From Pullichristensenella excrementipullorum (lineage in GTDB: Bacteria; Bacillota; Clostridia; Christensenellales; Aristaeellaceae): 33,482 bases of DNA. The stretch spans positions 1-33,482 of the forward strand of contig DVOU01000030.1 in the NCBI GenBank assembly GCA_018713365.1, read 5' to 3'. Positions 1 through 7,180 of this stretch are shown here, in pieces (position 1 is the first letter of the stretch; each line of letters opens with the position of its first letter). The translations under genes were made by a program, and so were the position numbers. Under the pieces are notes generated by a model, which had not been told where the DNA came from, made no database searches, and worked only from the letters and a program-made list of their open reading frames with translations.

Positions 1-112
1 CGCCCGCCCCACGAGCAGGGGGCGGGCGCGCTGCGTTTCGGTTCGGATGGGGCGGCGGTGGGAGCAGACGGCGGCAGGCCCACGAGCAGGGGCCTGCCGC
101 CTGCGGCGCGTT
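1..112 (+). repeat. Hairpin repeat unit U1, cut by the left edge
   Basis: This is the first of seven related units. Hairpin A has arms at 1-10 and 19-28 around the loop ACGAGCAG (11-18). Hairpin B has a perfect 11-bp stem, 71-81 with 90-100, around the same loop at 82-89. The spacer between them contains GTTTCGGTTCGGATGGGGC, which recurs in the other plus-strand units. The distal part of arm A may lie outside the window. The orientation suggests that it follows a plus-strand gene to the left, which cannot be seen. Confidence 0.85.
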
Positions 113-450
113 GGGCGACGCTGCCTTGCCCCGGTGGGCAAGGGGCGCTGCCGGTGGGCGTATTCGACGCTGTTTGCCCTGCGGGCAAAGGCGCTTCAGA
201 GTTGGCGCGCCGGATCATGGCGTGTCGCGGGAAAAAGCAGGGCCTCGGAGCGTTTTGCCCATCAGGTTGCTTTGTCGGCGCGCCGGGGAACGGGGCCGCC
301 GCGCGTTTCCTCGCAAGGGGGACGGAGATACACGCCATCCCGCAAACGAGACGCATCCTTATCCCGCCACCCCTTCCACATCAACCGCGCGCGGCAAGCG
401 CGGTGCTTTACAAGGCACATCTTCCTGCCATCGCTTTTCGCGGCGAACAT
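109..450 (+). repeat. Core module M3 of the composite repeat, copy A
   Basis: This gene-free stretch matches the reverse complement of about 31090-31428. Shared landmarks in the same order include GCGTTGGGCGACGCTGCC, GTTTGCCCTGCGGGCAAAGG, GCGCGCCGGATCATGGCG, GACGGAGATACACGCCATC and CCTTCCACATCA. Single-base and short indels shift the reading frame between the two copies. That argues against the long open frames here being genes. It holds small local palindromes such as TTTGCCCTGCGGGCAAA. Confidence 0.75.
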
Positions 451-504
451 CCGGCGCGTGAATGCGTCCAAGGCCCGCCTTTCACCTTTCCCGTCGCCGC
501 CTCA

Positions 505-600
505 TCCCCCAACCATCCCGCCGGGAGAACGGCGGGCTCTGCCCGCACCCGCTCAAGGGTCCAGACCCTTGAGAATCCCTTTTTGGGGAATAGCCCCGTC
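505..600 (-). repeat. Module M2 of the composite repeat, copy A1
   Basis: This segment carries the inverted repeat CTCAAGGGTCCAGACCCTTGAG (10-bp arms). A GC-rich hairpin, GCCGGGAGAACGGCGGGC, lies beside it, and AATCCCTTTTTGGGG follows. It recurs in direct tandem at 775-830 and in the opposite orientation at 30833-30930. In that distant copy the central stem reads CTCAAGGGG/CCCCTTGAG, so both arms differ together. Confidence 0.7.
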
Positions 601-610
601 TTCCCGTCTC

Positions 611-775
611 CCGTCCCCCAAAACGCCGCAGGCGACAGGCCCCTGCTCGTGGGCCTGCCGCCGTCTGTGCGCACGACCGCCCCAAGCGGAACGAAACGCA
701 GCGCGTCCGCCCCCTGCTCGTGGGGCGGGTCTGCGTCACCATGGAGCCAACGGCAATGGCCGCCGGCCCTGCCGG
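611..775 (-). repeat. Hairpin repeat unit U2
   Basis: This unit is read on the minus strand. Hairpin B pairs 631-642 with 651-662; a single change leaves a G-U wobble on the minus-strand RNA. Hairpin A pairs 705-713 with 722-730 around the same loop (714-721), with two wobbles near its base. It is the more decayed of the two tandem minus units beside dinB. With the preceding M2 module it forms a direct duplication, of about 234-bp period, with 775-1013. Confidence 0.8.
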
Positions 776-845
776 CCCGCACCCGCTCAAGGGTCCAGAC
801 CCTTGAGAATCCCTTTTTGGGGGAACAGCCCACGTTTTCTCACGT
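775..845 (-). repeat. Module M2 of the composite repeat, copy A2
   Basis: This is a second direct copy of the segment at 541-600: the same ACCCGCTCAAGGGTCCAGAC palindrome and the AATCCCTTTTTGGGG tail. It starts 234 bp downstream of the first copy and precedes unit U3. The duplication therefore covers M2 plus one hairpin unit. Confidence 0.75.
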
Positions 846-847
846 CA

Positions 848-1013
848 CCCGTCCCCCAAACCACCGCAGGCGGCAGGCCCCTGCTCGTGGGCCTGCCGCC
901 GTCTACCCGCACCATCGCCCCAAACGGAACGCACCGCAGCAGACCCGCCCCCTGCTCGTGGGGCGGGTCTGCGTCACCATGGAGCCAAAGGCACTGGCCG
1001 CCGGCACTGCCGG
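848..1013 (-). repeat. Hairpin repeat unit U3, overlapping the dinB 3' end
   Basis: Both hairpins are perfect. Hairpin B has a 12-bp stem (869-880 with 889-900). Hairpin A has a 13-bp stem (939-951 with 960-972). Both enclose CTGCTCGT, the minus-strand loop ACGAGCAG. The distal end is the palindrome CCGGCACTGCCGG, equivalent to the CGGCAGTGCCG that opens the other units. About 40 bases of the unit are read as the last codons and stop codon of dinB. Confidence 0.85.
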
Positions 1014-2224
1014 CCCACGAAGGCGGGCAAATCTTCGTTGGGGCGCAGAGCGCCAAAGTCGCTCTCCAACAGCAGGGCGCGGCGTACGCAGTCGCGGCCA
1101 TAGCGGCGGCGCAGGCCCAGTAGCGCGCGCTCCAGCGCCAGAGCGCGCTCGCGGCTGCCATCGTCAAACAGCGCCGCCTGCTCGGGCGCGTCCTGCGGGC
1201 AGAGGGCGCTCACGGATACGCCCATGCTGCGCACTGCCCGGGGCCAGTCCCACCGCTCGCGAAACAGCGCCATGGCCTCGCGGGCGATCTCGCCGGAGAG
1301 CGCTGTGGGCGCGGCGAGCGTCCTTTGCGCGGTGGTGGTCTTCAGGTCGCTGCCGCGGATATGGATGGTCACCACGCGCCCCGCCAGCCCCCGCCGCAAT
1401 AGCCGCTCGCCCACGCACTGGCTGAGTACGGCGAAAAGCTCGCGCGCGTCCTGATCGCTCACGAGGTCGCGCGCGGGGGTGACGCTGTTGCCGATGGATT
1501 TGATCATCGCCTCCGCCCCCAGCGGCGCGACCATCTCGCACTCCAGACCGTTGGCATAGGTCCAAAGCGTCTCGCCGTGCTTGCCCAGCATGGCCCGCAA
1601 CAGCTCCGGCGGCCGGGCGGCGATGTCGCCAATGGTGCGTATGCCGCGCTCGCGCAGCCGCCGCTCCGTGGCCGGACCCACGTAGAGCAGCGAGCGCGCC
1701 GGCAGCGGCCAGACCACCTTGCGAAAGTTTTCCACCGTCACGCAGGTAGTCGCATCCGGCTTTTTCAGGTCGCTGCCCAGCTTGGCAAAGACCTTGCAAA
1801 ACGATACCCCCACCGACACCGTCAGCCCCAGCTCCGCCTTCGCCCGCGCCCGGATCTCGTCGGCGACGACCTTGCCCTCCGCGCCCACGTCGCTCACGTC
1901 CAGCCACGCCTCGTCCAGCCCGAACGGCTCCACGCGGTTTGCATAGTCGGCGTAGATGCGCCGCATGGCCTCCGCGCAGCGCAGATAGGCGGGAAAGTCC
2001 GGCTCCACCAGCACCAACTGCGGGCATTTCTCCTTTGCCTGCCAGATGGCTTCCGCCGTCTTCACCCCCGCCGCCCTGGCCATTTCGTTCTTCGACAATA
2101 TGATGCCGTGGCGCGCCTTCGGATCCCCGCAGACCGCCATGGGCACCTTCTTCAGCGCCGGGTTTTTCAGGCACTCCACGCTGGCGTAAAAGTTGTTCAG
2201 GTCGCTGTGCAGGATGGTGCGCAT
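974..2224 (-). CDS. dinB: Y-family DNA polymerase IV (translesion synthesis)
   Basis: The 416-residue protein is a complete Y-family polymerase that copies damaged templates and extends mispaired ends. D8 in the N-terminal metal-binding segment (HSDLNNFYASVE) and D104-E105 in GLDEAWLD (101-110) supply the expected catalytic acids. The helix-hairpin-helix region (TIGDIAARPPELL) and the little-finger domain follow. The start is the ATG at 2224, with AAGGGGGAA upstream. A LexA box at 2241-2254 next to a TATAAT promoter implies SOS control. The last 11 or so residues and the stop lie inside repeat unit U3, so the natural C-terminus appears to have been replaced by repeat sequence. The beta-clamp binding motif expected at the C-terminus is not obvious. 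Confidence 0.95.
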   Translation of the reverse strand: MRTILHSDLNNFYASVECLKNPALKKVPMAVCGDPKARHGIILSKNEMARAAGVKTAEAIWQAKEKCPQLVLVEPDFPAYLRCAEAMRRIYADYANRVEPFGLDEAWLDVSDVGAEGKVVADEIRARAKAELGLTVSVGVSFCKVFAKLGSDLKKPDATTCVTVENFRKVVWPLPARSLLYVGPATERRLRERGIRTIGDIAARPPELLRAMLGKHGETLWTYANGLECEMVAPLGAEAMIKSIGNSVTPARDLVSDQDARELFAVLSQCVGERLLRRGLAGRVVTIHIRGSDLKTTTAQRTLAAPTALSGEIAREAMALFRERWDWPRAVRSMGVSVSALCPQDAPEQAALFDDGSRERALALERALLGLRRRYGRDCVRRALLLESDFGALRPNEDLPAFVGRQCRRPVPLAPW

Positions 2225-2240
2225 GCTTTTTCCCCCTTAT

Positions 2241-2254
2241 CGAACATATGTTCT
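2241..2254. promoter_or_regulatory. LexA (DinR) operator of dinB
   Basis: CGAACATATGTTCT contains the perfect palindrome GAACATATGTTC and fits the Gram-positive LexA consensus CGAAC-N4-GTTCG except at the last base. It lies just downstream of the predicted dinB transcription start, where a bound repressor would block transcription. Confidence 0.85.
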
Positions 2255-2263
2255 TTTAACCTC

Positions 2264-2291
2264 ATTATAGCACATCCGCGCCAAAATGCAA
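2264..2291 (-). promoter_or_regulatory. Promoter of dinB
   Basis: On the minus strand, TATAAT (2269-2264) lies 16 bases from a weaker -35, TTGCAT (2291-2286). The expected start near 2257 sits immediately before the LexA box. Confidence 0.65.
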
Positions 2292-2413
2292 GCGAACGCC
2301 AGATGAAAAGATTTTGGCAATATCTGGCAGGGAGAAAAGCGGCAAAAAACGGAACTGCCACCGGGGGGCCTGCGTCTAAGAGGCAAACCGATTCCGAAAT
2401 GGAGGGAAACTGT

Positions 2414-5400
2414 ATGAAACGCAAAGCACTCGCGCGCCTCGTGGCCCTGGCGCTGACGCTGTGCCTGTTGCTGTCCATCCCGGCCGCAGCCACTTCGTGG
2501 GGCGCGGCAGGGCAGACGGCTTCCGAAGTGAGCGCGCCGGCGTTGTACGCGGGCGACGCGGTCATCCTGACCGGCTCGACAGGCGGCATCGGCGCCTATG
2601 TGGACGGCCAGGGCGGCCTGTATCTGACCGGCTATGAGGGCACGATGACCCAGCAGTACGCCGTGCAGATCGTCCATGTGGACGAGGCGGAAGTACTCTA
2701 TCTGGCCGGTGAGGAGCTGGATGACCTCGGCGGCACGCTGATGCGCCTCGACCTTGCCGACCTGAGCGAGACGGCGCTGGCGGACAACGCCCTGCATGCC
2801 TGCGCGGTGACGGGCGACACGGTCTACTACGTCTCCGCGCTCGCGCCCACGGCGCTGATGCGCCTGGAGATCGACACAAGCGGCGCGACCGTACAGGCCA
2901 CAGCCACGCAGGTGGCCACGGCCAGCGGCAACATCGTGGATCTGAGCCTGCTGCCGGAGGGCGTGGTCGCCACGCTGGAGGCGGATCAGGGCGCGCTGCT
3001 CTACAACCACCGCGCCGGGGCCTTTGCCGAATACACCGGCGAAGTTCCCGCCGCCGCGCTTTACACGGACGACGCCTTCGTGCGCCTCAGCGGCGAGGGC
3101 ATGTTGAGCGCGCAGTCTCTAAGTACGGGCGAAGTGGAATTTGTCGATTTCGGCGTCGCCGACTTCGCCGTGCTGGCGGGCAAGCTCTATTACATCACCG
3201 AGACGGTCGGGCAGTACCGCCTCAAGGTCTTCGACCCGGCGCAGATGTCCTGGCGCATGCTCGCCTCGTTGAGCGCGGGCGTGACGCAGCTGGCCGTCAG
3301 CGCCGAGGGCCTGTTCCTGCTCGACGGCGGCGCGGGCGAGGTGTACCGCGTCGATGTCGGGACGGGCGAACTGACTGCCTTCAACGGCGTTGACCTTGTG
3401 GAACTTACCGAGGAGGGCTGCACGCTCTCCGGCCTGCGTCTGGAGGCCATGAGCGGCCTCGTGGCTCTCTACGCCACCTTTGAGCCCGAGGATCTCGAGG
3501 CCGACAGCTGGACGGGCGGCGAAGTGCCCACCTTCAACTTTGGCGACGAAGCCCCGGCGGAGACGGCGGAGGAGGAGCCGCGCTCCATCACCCGCCTTGT
3601 CGCCACATGGGAGGTCGCGGGCGAGGAGACCAGCGCCGACGTACTCAAGCCGCAGGAGGAGTACGGCACGCTCTCGCGCGGCAGCCGCGGCGAGGATGTG
3701 CGCGCCCTGCAACAGCGCCTCATCGACCTTGGCTATCTCAACGACGACGCCGACGGCATCTTCGGCTCCAACACGCAGTACGCCGTGCGTCTGTTCCAGA
3801 CCGATCTGGTGGACAGGGGCTTCAGCGTCAACGGCGTGGCCTCGCCGGAATTGCAGGATCTGCTCTTCAGCGATGACGCGCCCGCCTACGACCCCTACAA
3901 GGCGCTCTATCGCGGCAACACCGGCCTGCGCGTGACCATTTTGCAGGACCGCCTGCGTGAACTGGGTTATCTGGCCGACGGTGCGGACGGCATCTACGGC
4001 GCGCGCACCGAGGAGGCCGTGGCCCTCTTCCAGCAGGAGAACAGCCTTTCCGGCAGCGGCTCCGCCACCCGCGAGACGCTGCAAAGGCTCTACGCCTCCG
4101 GCGCGCGCCACTGCGCCAGCTATATCTACATGGAAAAGGGCGACACCGGCTACCGCGTGCGCGAACTGAACAAGCGCCTCAAGGCCCTCTACTACTATGA
4201 GGGCACGCCCGGCAGCACCTACAACAACGCCACGGTCGCCGCCGTCAAGCGCCTGCAGGCCGAGTTGGGCCTGCGGCAGACCGGCACGGCCACCGCCTCT
4301 TTGCAGGGCCGTCTCTTCTCCTCCGGCGCGCCGGAATACAGCGGCTACATCACTTTGCAGCGCGGCGATTCCAACGACCGCGTGGCCGCCATGCAGCGCC
4401 GCCTGCGCGATTTGAACTACTACGACGCCAACATCACCGGCAACTTTGGCTCCGTCACCAAGGCGGCCGTGGAGCTGTTCCAGCGCACGGCGGGTCTGGA
4501 CGTCAGCGGCGTGGCCACGGTGGAGACGCAGCAGCTGCTCTTCTCCGACCGCGCGCCCGCCTACGTCGAGCCCACGCCCACGCCCGTGCCCACCGTCACG
4601 CCCACGCCCGCGCCCGGCGAGGTCGGCACGCCCGTGCTGGGCATTTCGCCGATCGACTCCGTGTCCGGCGGCATCTACTATCTGGATCCCGCCGCGGGCC
4701 GCGTCAACTTCACCTGGAGCGCCGATGGCGACGTGGCCGCCTACTACGTGCGCGTGGCCGACAGCACCGGCAACACCCTCGTTTCCCAGCAGGTGACCAA
4801 CACCAGCGGCAACCTCTCGCTTTCCTCCATGGATGAAGGCGTGGTCTATACCATCTCCGTGGGCGCCATTCCCAAGAACGGCACCGTGGACAACGCGCGC
4901 TGGGCGCATCTGCAGTTCGCCCTCAAGGGCACGCCTACGCCGACGCCCACCGCCGCGCCCACGCCCACGCCTGTGCCCACCGCCACGCCCACGCCCGCAC
5001 CCGGCGAGGTCGGCATCCCCACGGTGTCCATCGAGCCGGTGGAGAGCGTCAGCGTCGATGGCGTCCAGTACGTGCCGGAAGGCACGCTGACCATCGGCTG
5101 GGCCGCCGGCGGCGATGTGGACCACTATCTGGTACAGGTCTTCGACGGCATGGGGCAGACGCTCTATGCGCAGGAGTTCACCGCCACTGCCACCACGCTG
5201 GGCACGCGCGACATGCGCGAGGGCGAGGTCTACACCCTGCGCGTCACCGCCGTGCCGGTCAACGGCACTGCGGCGGACGGCAAGTCCACGGACGTGCGCT
5301 TTGCCCTCGAGGCGGCGCAGCCCACGGCCACCCCGACGTCCGCGCCGACCGAAGCGCCGACCGAAGCGCCGACCGAGGCCCCCACCGAGGCCCCCACCGA

Positions 5401-6460
5401 AGCGCCCACGGAGGCGCCCACGGAGGCGCCCATCGGCGAGGTCTCCGCGCCGGTCGTCGGCATCGAGCCGGCCGTGGAGCAGGACGGCGTCTACTATGTG
5501 GACAGCGACTTCACCATCACCTGGCACGCCGACGGCGACGTGGCGGGCTACCGTCTGCGCATCACCAACGGCCAGACGGCCTTTGTGGACGGGCAGGTGA
5601 CGGACGAGCGCTACGCGGTGCCGCTGGGCAACCTCGGCGATGGCATCACCTACGATGTCACCATCACGGCCATCCCGGAAAACGGCACGGCGGAGGACGG
5701 CAAGTCCACGACGCTGTACTTTGCCAAGGCTGCGCCGGTGATCGGCACGGTGGAGGCCCCGGTCATCCGCATCGAGCCGGGCAGCGCGCAGGATGACGTG
5801 TATTACGTGGATTCGGATTTCACCATTTCGTGGAGCGCCAACGGCGATGTGGCGGGGTACTTCCTGCGCATCACCGACGGCAACACGAATTTCGCCAACG
5901 GACAGGTGGACTACACCAGCACGAACATACCTCTGAGCAATCTTGCCGAGGGCGTGACCTATGAAGTGACGGTCGTGGCCATTCCGACGAACGGCACCGT
6001 GGAGGACGGGCAGTCCGCGACGGCGTACTTCGTCCGGCCCGTGCCGGTGGTCGAGGAGCCGGTGGTGGAAGAGCCGCCTGTTGAGGAAGCGCCGGTCGAG
6101 GAAGCGCCTGTTGAGGAGCCCGCGGTGCAGGAGCCTGTGGCGCAGGAGCCGGTGGCGCAGGAGCCGTGGGCCATGCCGATGACGCGCAATTCCGATCCCG
6201 TGCTGATCGAGCAGATGCAGAACGTACTGGCCAGCTGGGGCTGGCTGGTGCTGGACGGCGACGGCGCGGCTGTGCGCGGGCAGTTGGACAGCGTCACACT
6301 CAACGCTGTACTCTCCTTCCAGACCTACGTCAACGAGCAGTACGCCCCCGAGGGCACGCCGCTGGCCCTGGTCGATCCCGCCGCGTCCGACCCGCAGATC
6401 GGCACCGACACCCTGAAGCTGATCTTCAACACCGATGGCATCTCCATCCCCCACCCCTAG
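2414..6460 (+). CDS. Large secreted multidomain protein: propeller-like region, peptidoglycan-binding repeats, Fn3-like domains
   Basis: This is a 1348-residue exported protein. The start is the ATG at 2414, preceded by GGAGGGAAACTGT and followed by a classical signal peptide ending near SIPAAA. Residues ~30-400 are a repetitive beta-rich region resembling the DUF5050-type propeller. Four PG_binding_1 repeats follow at ~417-490, 492-565, 569-640 and 643-715 (for example RGEDVRALQQRLIDLGYL). Four Fn3-like domains start near 738, 864, 1009 and 1114. They are separated by TPTP linkers and, before the third, a PTEA repeat. An acidic EEPV/EEAPV linker (~1209-1253) leads to a C-terminal domain with a degenerate peptidoglycan-binding pattern (LIEQMQNVLASWGW). 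No catalytic domain or LPXTG anchor is visible. It probably binds the cell wall; the ligand of the Fn3-like part is unknown. Repeat unit U4 begins directly after the stop. Confidence 0.85.
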   Translation: MKRKALARLVALALTLCLLLSIPAAATSWGAAGQTASEVSAPALYAGDAVILTGSTGGIGAYVDGQGGLYLTGYEGTMTQQYAVQIVHVDEAEVLYLAGEELDDLGGTLMRLDLADLSETALADNALHACAVTGDTVYYVSALAPTALMRLEIDTSGATVQATATQVATASGNIVDLSLLPEGVVATLEADQGALLYNHRAGAFAEYTGEVPAAALYTDDAFVRLSGEGMLSAQSLSTGEVEFVDFGVADFAVLAGKLYYITETVGQYRLKVFDPAQMSWRMLASLSAGVTQLAVSAEGLFLLDGGAGEVYRVDVGTGELTAFNGVDLVELTEEGCTLSGLRLEAMSGLVALYATFEPEDLEADSWTGGEVPTFNFGDEAPAETAEEEPRSITRLVATWEVAGEETSADVLKPQEEYGTLSRGSRGEDVRALQQRLIDLGYLNDDADGIFGSNTQYAVRLFQTDLVDRGFSVNGVASPELQDLLFSDDAPAYDPYKALYRGNTGLRVTILQDRLRELGYLADGADGIYGARTEEAVALFQQENSLSGSGSATRETLQRLYASGARHCASYIYMEKGDTGYRVRELNKRLKALYYYEGTPGSTYNNATVAAVKRLQAELGLRQTGTATASLQGRLFSSGAPEYSGYITLQRGDSNDRVAAMQRRLRDLNYYDANITGNFGSVTKAAVELFQRTAGLDVSGVATVETQQLLFSDRAPAYVEPTPTPVPTVTPTPAPGEVGTPVLGISPIDSVSGGIYYLDPAAGRVNFTWSADGDVAAYYVRVADSTGNTLVSQQVTNTSGNLSLSSMDEGVVYTISVGAIPKNGTVDNARWAHLQFALKGTPTPTPTAAPTPTPVPTATPTPAPGEVGIPTVSIEPVESVSVDGVQYVPEGTLTIGWAAGGDVDHYLVQVFDGMGQTLYAQEFTATATTLGTRDMREGEVYTLRVTAVPVNGTAADGKSTDVRFALEAAQPTATPTSAPTEAPTEAPTEAPTEAPTEAPTEAPTEAPIGEVSAPVVGIEPAVEQDGVYYVDSDFTITWHADGDVAGYRLRITNGQTAFVDGQVTDERYAVPLGNLGDGITYDVTITAIPENGTAEDGKSTTLYFAKAAPVIGTVEAPVIRIEPGSAQDDVYYVDSDFTISWSANGDVAGYFLRITDGNTNFANGQVDYTSTNIPLSNLAEGVTYEVTVVAIPTNGTVEDGQSATAYFVRPVPVVEEPVVEEPPVEEAPVEEAPVEEPAVQEPVAQEPVAQEPWAMPMTRNSDPVLIEQMQNVLASWGWLVLDGDGAAVRGQLDSVTLNAVLSFQTYVNEQYAPEGTPLALVDPAASDPQIGTDTLKLIFNTDGISIPHP
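5341..5432 (+). repeat. In-frame 12-bp tandem repeat (PTEA linker)
   Basis: About seven copies of a 12-base unit such as GCGCCGACCGAA or GCGCCCACGGAG encode the Ala-Pro-Thr-Glu linker between the second and third Fn3-like domains of the large secreted protein. The unit length preserves the frame, so copy-number changes would only alter linker length. Confidence 0.85.
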
Positions 6461-6597
6461 GGCGGCAGTGCCGCCAGCCAGAGCCTTCGGCGCGAAGGAC
6501 ACGCAAGCCCGCCCCACGAGCAGGGGGCGGGCTTGCTTCGTTTCGGTTCTGATGGGGCAGTGGTGCGGGCAGACGGCGACAGGCCCACGAGCAGGGG
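6461..6597 (+). repeat. Hairpin repeat unit U4, truncated at its second hairpin
   Basis: The unit begins at the base after the TAG stop of the large secreted protein with GGCGGCAGTGCCGCC. Hairpin A is a perfect 13-bp stem (6503-6515 with 6524-6536) around ACGAGCAG. The 5' arm of hairpin B (from about 6575) and its loop are present, but the 3' arm stops after GGG, where the next unit begins. U5 therefore appears to be inserted into, or recombined with, U4. Confidence 0.85.
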
Positions 6598-6760
6598 GGG
6601 CGGCAGTGCCGCCGGCCAGAGCCTTTGGCGCCGTGCAGACGCGCCCATGCCCCATGAGCAGGGGGCATGGGCGCTTCGTTTCGGTTCTGATGGGGCAGCG
6701 GTGCGGGCAGACGGCGACAGGCCCATGAGCAGGGGCCTGTCGCCTGCGGCGGTTTTTTGG
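6598..6760 (+). repeat. Hairpin repeat unit U5, the most complete unit
   Basis: The unit opens with GGCGGCAGTGCCGCC. Hairpin A pairs 6641-6653 with 6662-6674 (13 bp, GCGCCCATGCCCC). Hairpin B pairs 6713-6724 with 6733-6744 (12 bp, GGCGACAGGCCC). Both loops are ATGAGCAG, the only loop variant seen. The unit ends in CTGCGGCGGTTTTTTGGGG, so a GC-rich stem is followed within about 9 bases by six T residues, which is terminator-like. Confidence 0.9.
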
Positions 6761-6775
6761 GGGGGAGCGGGGAGG

Positions 6776-6810
6776 GAAAGGAAATGGACGGCGGATATGC
6801 TCCGCCGTCC
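6776..6810 (-). terminator. Possible terminator downstream of the 6S RNA
   Basis: A perfect 10-bp stem (GGACGGCGGA, 6810-6801, with 6795-6786) has a 5-base loop and is followed on the minus strand by ATTTCCTTTCC. The T tract is interrupted, so termination may be partial. It also lies between the convergent repeat units and the RNA gene. Confidence 0.45.
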
Positions 6811-7009
6811 AAAAAGAATTATCCCGCAAGTGCCGTTCGCCGTTGCTTTTTCACCCGCCGCTCAGGCAGGGCGGAGACCTGCGGCCGTTTGCTGCCTTCC
6901 CCGGGCGATCAGAGATCGGGGGCATGACATCCACGGAAACCGACCCGGAATCCTTTTTTGAATCTGTGGGTAAAAGCACAGGCGTGGCGCACACCACAGG
7001 ATAACCACT
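6811..7009 (-). ncRNA. ssrS: Probable 6S RNA (regulator of RNA polymerase)
   Basis: A ~199-nt untranslated transcript is predicted from a perfect TTGACA-17-TATAAT promoter. Its ends pair: GGTTATCC (7006-6999) with GGATAATT (6824-6817). The pairing continues as CCTGTGGTG against CACTTGCGGG, followed by GTGTGCG on the 5' side and CGAACGGCAC on the 3' side. This resembles the closing stem and bulge flanks of 6S RNA (E. coli GATGTTCG and CGGCATCTC). The middle has local hairpins such as CGATCTCTGATCG. A TTCTTTTT tract follows the closing stem. Size and architecture fit 6S RNA. The assignment is from recalled consensus features, not from a covariance search. tmRNA, SRP RNA and RNase P RNA signatures were not found. 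Confidence 0.7.
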
Positions 7010-7015
7010 GGGAAC

Positions 7016-7044
7016 ATTATAGCAGGCGCGCATGCCGCTGTCAA
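7016..7044 (-). promoter_or_regulatory. Consensus promoter of the 6S RNA
   Basis: TTGACA (7044-7039) and TATAAT (7021-7016) are both perfect and separated by exactly 17 bases. The region above the -35 is A/T-rich within an otherwise GC-rich context, like an UP element. Such strength is typical of stable RNA genes. Confidence 0.9.
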
Positions 7045-7180
7045 CGGGGGACAGGGCGATTTTCAACGAATTGTAAAACTTGAACATTTTTTGCCCCACA
7101 TGGCGCGGCGGGACAGCCAGAGCCATGCCGGAAGGGCGCAGGCCGCCGCCCGGCGCTTGCGAGAAACCGCGCGCGGGAAC

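Noticed and set aside
47..1425. Long open frames (358 and 455 codons) on the plus strand
   Set aside because: They run through hairpin repeats and antisense to dinB; the homologous block at 30648-31566 has frame-breaking indels, and composition is Arg/Pro/Ala-rich as expected from GC-rich non-coding DNA.
3119..6829. Long minus-strand frame opposite the large secreted protein gene
   Set aside because: It is a shadow frame of a gene with signal peptide and clear domains; its own translation is Arg/Gly/His-rich without any domain.
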